DNA from: Pseudomonas brassicacearum
GTDB taxonomy: Bacteria > Pseudomonadota > Gammaproteobacteria > Pseudomonadales > Pseudomonadaceae
Direction of reading: 5' to 3'
DNA: 64,000 nucleotides
Assembly (NCBI RefSeq): GCF_009601685.2
Contig: NZ_CP045701.2
Coordinates: forward strand, 620,001-684,000
Both the position numbers and the translations under genes were made by a program. Below are positions 19,009 through 27,304 of this stretch, piece by piece. The notes below the pieces were generated by a model that was not told the DNA's origin, searched no databases, and worked only from the letters and a program-made list of their open reading frames with translations. The first letter of the stretch is position 1. Each line of letters begins with the position of its first letter.

Positions 19009-19965
19009 ATGAAAGTTCTATTTCTGGTGCAGAAAGAACAGCGGGCCATCCTGGACCGACTATACGAAGGCGTGGCCGCTCATTGCGAGTGCGATTTGCG
19101 CTGGCTCGACAGCAAGGAGCAACGCAACCTGCGGGGATATTTTCGCCGCCATGTGGACGTCTCGCGTTATGACCGGATCGTATTTTTCCTGCGCTTCAAG
19201 CAGGAGATCCGCCAGGCCGGCTTCATCCGCACGATCCCCAACCTGGTGATCCTCGAGCACGACGCCTACCAGAATTACATCCCATGCAAATACACCGGCA
19301 AGTTCAGTGCGCATTACCGTCGCCTGCCGTGGGTGCGGGTGATCAGTTCCGGCTTCATGGTGACTGAACGTCTGCGTGGCGAAGGTTTCGATGCGGTTTT
19401 CGTGCCCAAGGGCTACGATCAATCGTTATTGCAGGATCAGGGCCGTGAGCGGGACATCGAGTTGGCCTTCGTCGGCAGCACCAATAGTGTTGCTTACAGC
19501 GGTCGCAAGGCACTGCTGGATGAGTTGGGCCGCGTTGAGCCGCTGGTCGTGACCCGAACCAAGTCCGGCGAAGAGTATTGCGAGACCCTCAACCGTATCC
19601 GCTTTTTCGTCAGTGCCGACGTGGGCATGGGCGAGTTCATGATCAAGAACTTCGAAGCCATGGCCTGCGGCTGTGTGCTGTTGGCGTTTGACCAGGGCAT
19701 CGACGAGGCGCGTGCATTGGGATTGCAGGACATGCACAACGTGGTGTTGTACCGTGACATCCCGCAACTCCAGGAAAAGCTTTCCCGGCTACGTGCCGAC
19801 CCCGAGTTGGCGCGCAGTGTGGCGCACAACGGCCAGGAGTTGGCGCTGGAACAGTTCAGTTTCGCGCGCATCGGGCAGAAGATCGTTGAAGCGTTGGAGC
19901 CGCCCTTGCGACCTCGGGCTCCATTGAACTTGCTGGAGACATTGCGCCTGAAGCTAGGCGTTTGA
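19009..19965 (+). CDS. ssg: Surface-sugar glycosyltransferase Ssg
   Basis: A 318-residue protein corresponding by position and composition to PA5001 (Ssg), a putative glycosyltransferase whose loss alters LPS, motility, biofilm and phage sensitivity in Pseudomonas. The C-terminal half carries EFMIKNFEAMACGCVLLAF, a GT-B donor-site motif (E-x-M-A-C-G), and FSFARIGQKIVEAL at the end. The ATG follows GAAGACG-type weak ribosome site 29 bases after the upstream terminator's tail, so it likely has its own promoter. Confidence 0.83.
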   Translation: MKVLFLVQKEQRAILDRLYEGVAAHCECDLRWLDSKEQRNLRGYFRRHVDVSRYDRIVFFLRFKQEIRQAGFIRTIPNLVILEHDAYQNYIPCKYTGKFSAHYRRLPWVRVISSGFMVTERLRGEGFDAVFVPKGYDQSLLQDQGRERDIELAFVGSTNSVAYSGRKALLDELGRVEPLVVTRTKSGEEYCETLNRIRFFVSADVGMGEFMIKNFEAMACGCVLLAFDQGIDEARALGLQDMHNVVLYRDIPQLQEKLSRLRADPELARSVAHNGQELALEQFSFARIGQKIVEALEPPLRPRAPLNLLETLRLKLGV

Positions 19966-20020
19966 CACGAACCGTTCAGTCATCCGATACATGGATGGCG
20001 TTTGACTAGATGGTATTTCA

Positions 20021-20785
20021 GTGCAGTTTTCCGACGAGAGTGACATTACTCTGGTAGTAACCAGTTGCGGCCGGCTCGATCTGCTCAAGCGGACCCTGGA
20101 GAGCTTCGACCGTTTCAATACCGCGCCGATTCGTGAAGTCTTCATTACCGAAGATGCCGGTGATGAAGGTGTGGATGCCGTTATTCCCGCTCACTGGAAG
20201 GATCGCACGACGGCCTTCGTCAATCGACCGAAGCTGGGGCAGTTGGCCTCGATCGATCTGGCGTACGGGCACGTCAAGACGCCTTATATTTTTCACTGCG
20301 AGGATGACTGGGAGTTCTATCGTCCGGCCTTCGTGGAGGATTCGCGCACGATCCTGGAGCTGCGGCCGGATATTCTTCAAGTGTGGTTGCGCAATTATGT
20401 CTACGACTTGTCTGTACATAGCCCCTACATTCACCTGGGCCAACGTGACGTCATTGGTGGCGTGCCCTGTTATCCATTGATTTCAGACAAAGCCGAATGG
20501 CAAAGCTTTTCTCTCAACCCAGGCTTGCGGCGGTTGAAAGAGTATGAGCTCTGCGCACCTTTTTCCGGTTTTGGTGGCGAAAAAGCCCTGTCTATGCGCT
20601 ATGCCCAGCTGAACTTGACGGCAGTTGCGCTGGAAGGAGATGCTATTTTGCATACCGGATTCGGGGTTCATGTAGAAGTGCCCGTGGAGCGCGAGCGAAA
20701 GGCACGCCGCAAGCGCCGCGAGCAGGTCAAGTTGTCCTTGGTTTTCTTGCTCGGAGTCTGCATTGGCTGGCTCATTAACTATTGA
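20021..20785 (+). CDS. GT2-like glycosyltransferase with C-terminal membrane anchor
   Basis: A 254-residue protein. The start DITLVVTSCGRLDLLKRTLESF is the nucleotide-binding beginning of a GT-A fold, and FHCEDDWEFY near residue 98 supplies a DxD-like acidic motif. The last about 20 residues (LSLVFLLGVCIGWLI) form a hydrophobic helix preceded by a very basic stretch (RERKARRKRREQVK), suggesting tail anchoring with the catalytic domain in the cytoplasm. The start is a GTG with a poor ribosome site. It sits where P. aeruginosa has the core rhamnosyltransferase wapR, but I cannot confirm orthology. Probable outer-core or O-antigen-accepting sugar transferase. Confidence 0.65.
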   Translation: MQFSDESDITLVVTSCGRLDLLKRTLESFDRFNTAPIREVFITEDAGDEGVDAVIPAHWKDRTTAFVNRPKLGQLASIDLAYGHVKTPYIFHCEDDWEFYRPAFVEDSRTILELRPDILQVWLRNYVYDLSVHSPYIHLGQRDVIGGVPCYPLISDKAEWQSFSLNPGLRRLKEYELCAPFSGFGGEKALSMRYAQLNLTAVALEGDAILHTGFGVHVEVPVERERKARRKRREQVKLSLVFLLGVCIGWLINY

Positions 20786-20833
20786 ATGCCGCCAAGCACG
20801 GATCCTGGTCCGCGATAAAAGGTTTGCTGCTCG

Positions 20834-21937
20834 ATGAGCGTTATCAACGTCATGTGGGCGGGCGGTTCGCCGTTCGCTTCGGTACACAAGGTTCATAATC
20901 AGATTCTCTCGCGGATGGAGCCTGCGATGCCTGTCAAGACGTGGCTCTTGCAGGGGGCGGCGGCTGCCTGTCGGGTTGATGTCGGGGCGGCGCTTGAATG
21001 GAATATGACCTCGGCCCAGCTCAAGGGACGACATGTCTGGCGCCTTCTCAAGCCCTTGATGCGCAGCCGTTTCCGCCAGGCATTTCTCGACAGTGATGCC
21101 CGTGTAGTGTTGCTTGATGGCGTTGGTGTGGCGCGTACCTTGTTGCCGGTTCTCAAGGATTTGCCGCAGATCCGCGTGGTGGTGATTTTCCATGGTGCGA
21201 CACGGCTCAATCCCGCGGGCCGTGAACTGCTGCGTGGCTTCCCTGCTTCACGCCTGACCCTGGCCGCGGTCTCCGAGACCTTGGCGATGTCGCTACAGGA
21301 CGAGTTGGGCATCCAGGTAACGGCGCTGCGTAGCGCGTTCGATCCGGCGGCCTTCCAGTCTGCACTGTTGTCTCGCGAAGAGGCACGTGCCCGTTTGGGA
21401 TTGCCTGGCACAGAGGCGCGGGTCTTTGGCGCCGTAGGACGGTTGGTGGACAGCAAGGGATTCGCCAGTTTGCTGGAGGCGTTTAGCCGGGCCGCGGCCA
21501 GCCATCCCGACTGGCGGCTGGTGATTGTCGGCGAGGGGCCGAGACGCGAGGCGCTGCAAGCGCGGATCGCCCAGCCGGATCTGGTCGACAAGGTCTTGCT
21601 GACAGGGCATCTGGAAGATGTCGCGAAGCTCTACAGGGCGTTTGATTGGGTGCTGATCCCGTCCGTGGACGAGGGCCTCGGGCTGATCCTCCAGGAGGCT
21701 GTCCTGGCTGGTGTCCCGGTGCTTGCCAGCGAACTAGCGGTCTTTCGTGAGCAGTTGGGCGACACTGGCTGGTACGCACCGCTCAACGACGAAGTGCGCT
21801 GGAGCGAGGCGATCGGGCGGGCGGCACAGGCGCCGGCCAGTGCGGTCGCGGCGGCCCAGTACCAGGCGCTGGCACCTGACGAGGCCTGGTCGAGTTTCAG
21901 CCTGGCCGCCCGGCAGTTGATCTCAGGCAGCCAATAG
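20834..21937 (+). CDS. GT4 glycosyltransferase
   Basis: A 367-residue GT-B glycosyltransferase. GAVGRLVDSKGFASLLEAF near residue 196 and the donor-site segment SVDEGLGLILQEAVLAGVPVLA near residues 278-300 (E-x7-E) mark a GT4 enzyme. Its neighbours are a GT2-like gene upstream and waaL downstream, so it probably builds the outer core that receives O-antigen. Its 3' end overlaps the convergent kinase-fold gene by 15 bases. Specific sugar unknown. Confidence 0.82.
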   Translation: MSVINVMWAGGSPFASVHKVHNQILSRMEPAMPVKTWLLQGAAAACRVDVGAALEWNMTSAQLKGRHVWRLLKPLMRSRFRQAFLDSDARVVLLDGVGVARTLLPVLKDLPQIRVVVIFHGATRLNPAGRELLRGFPASRLTLAAVSETLAMSLQDELGIQVTALRSAFDPAAFQSALLSREEARARLGLPGTEARVFGAVGRLVDSKGFASLLEAFSRAAASHPDWRLVIVGEGPRREALQARIAQPDLVDKVLLTGHLEDVAKLYRAFDWVLIPSVDEGLGLILQEAVLAGVPVLASELAVFREQLGDTGWYAPLNDEVRWSEAIGRAAQAPASAVAAAQYQALAPDEAWSSFSLAARQLISGSQ

Positions 21938-22528
21938 GGCGTTTTCCAATGCCTGCATCGGAAAGCTCCCGTTCAGGTTCTCCCGGGCAATATAACGAGC
22001 GAAATGCTGCAAGTTTCGGCGTGCCAGGTAGCGTGGCAGCGGTGAGCGCAGGAAGCGCATGTCGGCCACATCGATCAACCCAAGTTTATTTTCCGGCGTG
22101 ACGACGATGTTCCCCAGATGCAGTGAGCGGAAATAAATACCGCTGGCGTGCAGGCTGCGGATCAACTCGACCAGCGCAGGAAGGGTATGTTGCCAGCTGA
22201 AATTTTCCTGATTTGATAATTGACGCAGGGTTTTTCCCGGAAGCGGCCGATACAGTACGGCGGTCATGCCAGGTTTTTGTAATTTGTAGAAGGCCAGCAC
22301 TTCGAGAGTCGGTACGCCGAGCGTCTGCAGGCGGGCTGCATTATTGATGAACCGCGTGGAATAAGGCCTTAGAAGGGCCGAAGAAAAAAACCGTTTGCGG
22401 CGAAACAGCTTGAGGATATTGCCATCCTGCAGCAGATAGACTTTTGGGCCGTAGCTATCGGCCTCCAGAATGCTGGCGCCTTCAATCAATTGATTCAAAG
22501 CGGCTTGGGGAAGCCGTGAGGATTGCAT
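21923..22528 (-). CDS. Small LPS kinase-fold protein (PA4998-like)
   Basis: A 201-residue protein on the strand opposite to the rest of the LPS cluster. It has kinase-like elements: KVYLLQDGNILKLFRRKRF as the ATP-lysine region, then SLHLGNIVV for the catalytic loop and LIDVADMRF for the metal site. The catalytic loop reads HLGN where H-x-D/N is usual, so Asp is missing and activity may be altered. The start at MQSSRLPQ was chosen by family length; open frame continues upstream but overlaps the divergent waaL promoter. It overlaps the GT4 gene tail to tail. Confidence 0.72.
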   Translation of the reverse strand: MQSSRLPQAALNQLIEGASILEADSYGPKVYLLQDGNILKLFRRKRFFSSALLRPYSTRFINNAARLQTLGVPTLEVLAFYKLQKPGMTAVLYRPLPGKTLRQLSNQENFSWQHTLPALVELIRSLHASGIYFRSLHLGNIVVTPENKLGLIDVADMRFLRSPLPRYLARRNLQHFARYIARENLNGSFPMQALENALLAA

Positions 22529-22635
22529 CGTAGGGAAACCTTGTTGAAAGAACCGGTACCGTGGCGGGCCATGATGCCCAAAAGTTTTTGTTTTCACCAT
22601 GCCGGTTTGGCAGGTACACCGTTTAGGAGCGATAG

Positions 22636-23808
22636 ATGCAGGCGACACGTTGGACTCAGGGTTGGATGGCCTTTGGCTTGTTATGGTTTTTGCTGGCGAT
22701 AGCCCTTGCACCGACCAACAAAATCTACCAGCAAGGGTTGGTTGCATTTGTCTGGTTGCCGGTAATCGTCCTCGCCTGGCCGGCCCGGCATCGGTTGGTA
22801 GAGTTGTGGAGCGCCCAGCGGGTGATCTACACAGCATTGCTGGCGCTGATGCTCTGGGCGTTGGTCACATTGTTCTGGACCGAGGTGGCAGAGCCTGTCC
22901 GCGAAGCCAAGCGACTGCTCTACATCCTGGCGTTCCTGGTGTTTTTCCCGATTTTCGCCGACGGCCGGCCCGAGCGTGTGATTCGTATCATGCAATGGGG
23001 TGGCCTGGGGCTTGCGTTGACGGCCTTGATGGCCATCGTCCATTTCTACGGATATACGAACCATCGCTGGGATGCTCGCCTGGAAGGGCTGGGGGAGTTG
23101 TCCCATCCGATCCTCGGCGGCTACGTGATCGGGTTGGCGGCTATCTGGATGCTGCACTGGATGCCGCGTCATATCGGGCTGCAAGTGCTTTGGGCGTTAG
23201 CCCTGGGCGTGTTGGCCGTCTTCGTGGTCGCGAGCCAGAGTCGCGGCGCTGCACTGGCCTTGCTGCTTAGTGTACTGGCCATGCCGATTTACTGTCGGGA
23301 CCCGCGTGTCCGGATTATCGCCGCGACGACCCTGGTACTGGCGATGCTGACCTTCTGGCTGCTCGAGCCGCTGGTCATGGCGCGCGGTGCCTCCTATCGT
23401 CCCGAGATTTTCATGTCGAGCCTGCATATGATTGCCGAGCGCCCGTGGGGCGGTCTTGGCATGGCGGCCGACTACCGGATTACCAGTCACGGCCTCAAGT
23501 TTGATCATGCCCACAATCTGTTCAGCCACGTCACCATCCAGCTCGGGCTTCCGGGGTTGTTGTTGTGGTGCATCGTCTGGTTCTCCGTGTTGCGCGAAGC
23601 CTGGCGTTCCCGGGACAGCCTGCTGGGCCAAGGGGTGCTTGGTATGTGGGTGTTTTCGTTCCTGGCGATGCAGTTCGACGCTGCGAGCTTGACCGGAACC
23701 CCCCGCGCCGAATGGTTCATTACCTGGTTGCCGATTGGCCTGGCCGGCGTTTTGACTTGGGCGCGGGCCAATTCCGGTGGCTGTGATAAAATTCCGCGTT
23801 CTTCCTAA
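22636..23808 (+). CDS. waaL: O-antigen ligase (Wzy_C family)
   Basis: Joins undecaprenyl-linked O-antigen to lipid A-core at the periplasmic face of the inner membrane. The 390-residue protein has about ten hydrophobic segments. The large periplasmic loop holds RPEIFMSSLHMIAERPWGG and DHAHNLFSHV, carrying the Arg and His residues conserved in the ligase family. Position between the outer-core glycosyltransferases and msbA matches PA4999. The 3' end lies 15 bases before the msbA ATG. Confidence 0.87.
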   Translation: MQATRWTQGWMAFGLLWFLLAIALAPTNKIYQQGLVAFVWLPVIVLAWPARHRLVELWSAQRVIYTALLALMLWALVTLFWTEVAEPVREAKRLLYILAFLVFFPIFADGRPERVIRIMQWGGLGLALTALMAIVHFYGYTNHRWDARLEGLGELSHPILGGYVIGLAAIWMLHWMPRHIGLQVLWALALGVLAVFVVASQSRGAALALLLSVLAMPIYCRDPRVRIIAATTLVLAMLTFWLLEPLVMARGASYRPEIFMSSLHMIAERPWGGLGMAADYRITSHGLKFDHAHNLFSHVTIQLGLPGLLLWCIVWFSVLREAWRSRDSLLGQGVLGMWVFSFLAMQFDAASLTGTPRAEWFITWLPIGLAGVLTWARANSGGCDKIPRSS

Positions 23809-23823
23809 CCAGTGAGCCCGACG

Positions 23824-25629
23824 ATGAGTGACGCACCGCCCAAAGCGGAACAGGATTCCAGCCTGAAGATTTATTTTCGGTTGCTGGGATACGTCAAACC
23901 CTACGCGGGCATTTTCCTGCTGAGTATCGTGGGTTTCGTGATATTTGCTTCGACCCAGCCCATGTTGGCCGGGATTCTTAAATATTTCGTCGACGGCTTG
24001 ACCAACCCCGATGCGGTGCTCTTTCCCAACGTGCCGTATCTCAAAGACTTGAAACTGCTGATGGCAGTGCCGCTGCTGATTGTTCTGATCGCTGCCTGGC
24101 AGGGCCTGGGGTCGTTCCTGGGCAACTATTACCTGGCCAGGGTTTCCCTGGGGTTGGTGCACGACCTGCGCGTCGAGTTGTTCAATAAGTTGCTAGTGCT
24201 GCCCAATCGCTATTTCGATACCCACAACTCTGGTCACCTGATTTCCCGAATCACCTTCAACGTGACCATGGTCACCGGTGCGGCCACCGATGCCATCAAG
24301 GTGGTGATCCGCGAAGGCCTTACCGTGGTATTCCTCTTCGCCTACCTGGTTTGGATGAACTGGAAGCTGACCCTGGTGATGTTGGCGATCCTTCCACTGA
24401 TCGCGGTCATGGTCAGCAGCACCAGCAAGAAATTTCGCAAGCAAAGCAAAAAGATCCAGGTGGCCATGGGCGACGTGACCCACGTTGCCTCCGAGACCAT
24501 CCAGGGCTACCGCGTGGTGCGCAGTTTTGGCGGCGAGGCCTATGAAAAGCAGCGCTTCGCCAGCGCCAGCCAGGGCAATACCGACAAGCAATTGCGCATG
24601 ACTCGCACCGGCGCGGTCTACACGCCGATGCTGCAACTGGTGATCTACACCGCCATGGCTGCCCTGATGTTCCTGGTGCTGTTCCTGCGCGGCGACGCGA
24701 CGGCCGGTGACCTGGTGGCCTACATCACGGCGGCTGGTTTGCTGCCCAAGCCGATTCGGCAACTCTCGGAAGTCAGCTCCACCATCCAGAAAGGCGTGGC
24801 CGGTGCCGAGAGCATTTTCGAGCAACTGGATGTCGAGCCGGAGGTCGACAGGGGGACGGTCGAGCAGGAACGGGTCAGCGGTCGTCTCGATGTGCGCAAC
24901 CTGAGCTTTACCTACCCCGGCGCTGACCGCGAGGTGCTCAAGGACATCAGCTTCACCGCGGCACCCGGGCAGATGATTGCACTGGTGGGCCGTTCGGGCA
25001 GCGGCAAATCGACTCTGGCGAGCCTTATCCCGCGTTTCTATCACCATGAGGTCGGCCAGATCCTGCTCGACGAGGTGGAAATCGAAGACTATCGCCTGCG
25101 CAACCTGCGTCGTCATGTCGCCCAGGTGACCCAGCATGTCACGTTGTTCAATGACACGGTGGCCAACAATATTGCCTACGGCGACCTGGCCGGGGCGCCA
25201 CGGGCGGATATTGAAAAGGCGGCCCGGGATGCCTATGCCATGGACTTCATTGAGCAGTTGCCCAATGGCCTGGACACCGAAGTGGGCGAAAACGGCGTGC
25301 TGCTGTCCGGCGGCCAGCGCCAGCGCCTGGCCATTGCCAGGGCGTTGTTGAAGAACGCGCCGCTGCTGATCCTCGACGAGGCCACCTCGGCGCTGGACAC
25401 CGAGTCCGAACGGCATATCCAGGCCGCGCTGGACCAGGTCATGAAAGGCCGTACGACCCTGGTCATCGCGCATCGTCTGTCGACCATCGAAAAAGCCGAC
25501 ATGATCCTGGTGATGGACCAGGGCCGTATCGTCGAACGGGGTACCCATGGCGAGCTCCTGGCGCACAATGGCTACTACGCGCGTCTTCATGCCATGGGAC
25601 TGGACGCCCCTGCCCAGAATATCGCCTGA
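23824..25629 (+). CDS. msbA: Lipid A-core flippase MsbA (ABC transporter)
   Basis: Half-size ABC exporter that flips lipid A-core across the inner membrane for O-antigen ligation. 601 residues: six-helix transmembrane domain (about 20-330) and nucleotide-binding domain with Walker A GRSGSGKST, signature LSGGQRQRLAIARA and Walker B LILDEATSALD. Starts at ATG 23824; an in-frame GTG twelve bases earlier is an alternative. Probably co-transcribed with waaL. Followed by a REP pair rather than directly by another gene. Confidence 0.97.
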   Translation: MSDAPPKAEQDSSLKIYFRLLGYVKPYAGIFLLSIVGFVIFASTQPMLAGILKYFVDGLTNPDAVLFPNVPYLKDLKLLMAVPLLIVLIAAWQGLGSFLGNYYLARVSLGLVHDLRVELFNKLLVLPNRYFDTHNSGHLISRITFNVTMVTGAATDAIKVVIREGLTVVFLFAYLVWMNWKLTLVMLAILPLIAVMVSSTSKKFRKQSKKIQVAMGDVTHVASETIQGYRVVRSFGGEAYEKQRFASASQGNTDKQLRMTRTGAVYTPMLQLVIYTAMAALMFLVLFLRGDATAGDLVAYITAAGLLPKPIRQLSEVSSTIQKGVAGAESIFEQLDVEPEVDRGTVEQERVSGRLDVRNLSFTYPGADREVLKDISFTAAPGQMIALVGRSGSGKSTLASLIPRFYHHEVGQILLDEVEIEDYRLRNLRRHVAQVTQHVTLFNDTVANNIAYGDLAGAPRADIEKAARDAYAMDFIEQLPNGLDTEVGENGVLLSGGQRQRLAIARALLKNAPLLILDEATSALDTESERHIQAALDQVMKGRTTLVIAHRLSTIEKADMILVMDQGRIVERGTHGELLAHNGYYARLHAMGLDAPAQNIA

Positions 25630-25670
25630 GTTCGAACCCCTGGCTGTGATAGCCGGCCGGCTTCGCTCAA

Positions 25671-25762
25671 CTGTGGGAGCGAGCCTGCTCGCGATAGCGG
25701 CGTGTCTGGGCCGGTGATGTTGAACGTGCGGTTGTCATCGCGGGCAAGCTCGCTCCCACAGG
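25671..25762. repeat. Inverted REP pair after msbA
   Basis: Two facing copies of the GTGGGAGCGAGC-CTGCTCGCGAT palindrome separated by about 35 bases. It is the standard Pseudomonas REP doublet (REPIN-like), placed in the 270-base gap between msbA and the sulfotransferase gene. It may protect the upstream mRNA 3' end. Confidence 0.85.
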
Positions 25763-25899
25763 GTTTGTATCGAAATATTTACCTGCCTTGACCAACCCAC
25801 AATAAATCTGCGCCCCGTGACTGCTAAGGTCTGGCCATAGGATTTTCCTGGATCAACATCAGTCATCGAGGGGATCAACCCTCTCGCGCGGGGACGTGC

Positions 25900-26604
25900 A
25901 TGCTACAACGCTATCTATGGAAGCTACTGCCCAAGTCGCAGCGCTCCTTTCTGTTGGGGCGCCTGTCGGTTGTCGACCGACAGGTGGTGAACAAATCGAT
26001 GTCGGCCAATTGCCGTTTCCCCGAAGCTTTCGCCAAGCGCGGCTGCCTGTTCATCCATGTGCCAAAATGTGCCGGTAGCAGTGTTTGCGTGGGGCTTTTC
26101 GATGGCTACAGCCCGGGCCACCTGCCGTTGTATTGGTACCAAGAGCAGTTCGCCCAGCAGTACGCCGCCAGTTTCAAGTTTGCCTTTGTCCGTGATCCGC
26201 TGGAACGTGCATATTCGGCCTATGCTTTCCTGCGGGGCAACACGTTGGGGCCGCGCGACCATGCGGCTCAGGAACTGGTTGGCCAATACCGAGACTTCGA
26301 TGATTTCGTCGCGCGTTGGCTGCATTCGGAGAACATCACCCGGCAAATGCATTTTGCTGCCCAGACGGACTTCCTGACCGACTCCCTCGGCCACCTGGCG
26401 ATGGACTTCATCGGTTATCAGGAATACCTCGATCGGGACTATCAGCGGGTATGCGAGCATCTGGGGCTGACCGCGACGTTGCCCCATGTGAACCACACCC
26501 GGCAGCGTGCTGCGGTGCCGGTAAGGGAAATCTGCTCGGTACGGACCCGTCGGTTGGTGCGGCGGGTGTACCAACGTGACTACGAGATGCTTGGTTATGA
26601 ATGA
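25900..26604 (+). CDS. PAPS-dependent sulfotransferase
   Basis: A 234-residue sulfotransferase-fold protein. The 5'-phosphosulfate-binding loop HVPKCAGSS is at residues 53-61 and the 3'-phosphate site FVRDPLERAYSAY at about 95-107, both intact and in the usual order for carbohydrate sulfotransferases (Sulfotransfer_2 type). It has no signal peptide, so it acts in the cytoplasm. It overlaps cysC by eight bases, and CysC makes its donor PAPS. Location between msbA and hldE suggests that an LPS core or other surface sugar is sulfated; the acceptor is unknown. Confidence 0.85.
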   Translation: MLQRYLWKLLPKSQRSFLLGRLSVVDRQVVNKSMSANCRFPEAFAKRGCLFIHVPKCAGSSVCVGLFDGYSPGHLPLYWYQEQFAQQYAASFKFAFVRDPLERAYSAYAFLRGNTLGPRDHAAQELVGQYRDFDDFVARWLHSENITRQMHFAAQTDFLTDSLGHLAMDFIGYQEYLDRDYQRVCEHLGLTATLPHVNHTRQRAAVPVREICSVRTRRLVRRVYQRDYEMLGYE

Positions 26605-27205
26605 AACGTCAAAAATGTCGATGCAACAGGTGCAGATTCGTCCTTATGAGCAGGCGCTCACGCCCCAGGATCGGGCGGCCATCAAAGCCCAGCGCCCCCG
26701 CTGTATCTGGTTGACCGGGCTGTCAGGGGCGGGCAAGTCGACGCTGGCCAATGCCTTGGAAGTGCAGCTCTACCAGCAGGGCTTGCACACCGCCCTGCTC
26801 GATGGCGACAACCTGCGCCAGGGGCTGTGTCAGGGCCTGGGCATGGATGCCGAGGCCCGCAAGGAAAATATCCGTCGCATTGCCGAGGTGGCGCGCTTGA
26901 TGGTCGACGCCGGCCTGATCGTCATCGTTGCGGCCATTTCCCCGTTTCGCGCCGACCGGGAAGCGGCCCGGCAGTTGTTCCCCGAGGGCACCTTCGTGGA
27001 GGTTTATGTGAGTACCCCTTTCGACGTCTGTGCCCAGCGTGACCCCAAGGGGTTGTACCGCGAGGCCCGTGCCGGGCGGATCAAGAACTTCACCGGGCTC
27101 GACAGCCCCTACGAGGCGCCGCTTGCGCCGGACTGTGAGATCAACACCAGCGAGGTGGAGCTGGCCCAGGCTTGTGCGCGGCTATCGGCGTTGCTGCAAA
27201 TCTGA
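26597..27205 (+). CDS. cysC: Adenylylsulfate kinase
   Basis: Phosphorylates APS to PAPS. 202 residues from the ATG at 26597, which overlaps the sulfotransferase by eight bases; a second ATG at 26615 is possible. P-loop GLSGAGKST is at about 41-49, and DGDNLRQGLC, SPFRADREAAR and IKNFTGLDSPYEAP are the family's APS and lid motifs. This is a free-standing CysC, not the CysNC fusion used by many pseudomonads for assimilation, and no cysD or cysN is nearby. Dedicated supply of PAPS to the sulfotransferase is the natural reading. Confidence 0.95.
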   Translation: MNETSKMSMQQVQIRPYEQALTPQDRAAIKAQRPRCIWLTGLSGAGKSTLANALEVQLYQQGLHTALLDGDNLRQGLCQGLGMDAEARKENIRRIAEVARLMVDAGLIVIVAAISPFRADREAARQLFPEGTFVEVYVSTPFDVCAQRDPKGLYREARAGRIKNFTGLDSPYEAPLAPDCEINTSEVELAQACARLSALLQI

Positions 27206-27304
27206 TCGAGCACGCATCCTGGCTTCACGTTGCAGCCATGGACAAGCCTTCGCCAACCCTGTGCTAATATCGCGGCCCTGTTCATTTTGTATGTGGGATG
27301 CTCC

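Noticed and set aside
22529..22837. Longer form of the reverse-strand kinase-fold gene
   Set aside because: The extra 103 residues overlap waaL and its promoter and have no kinase-like content.
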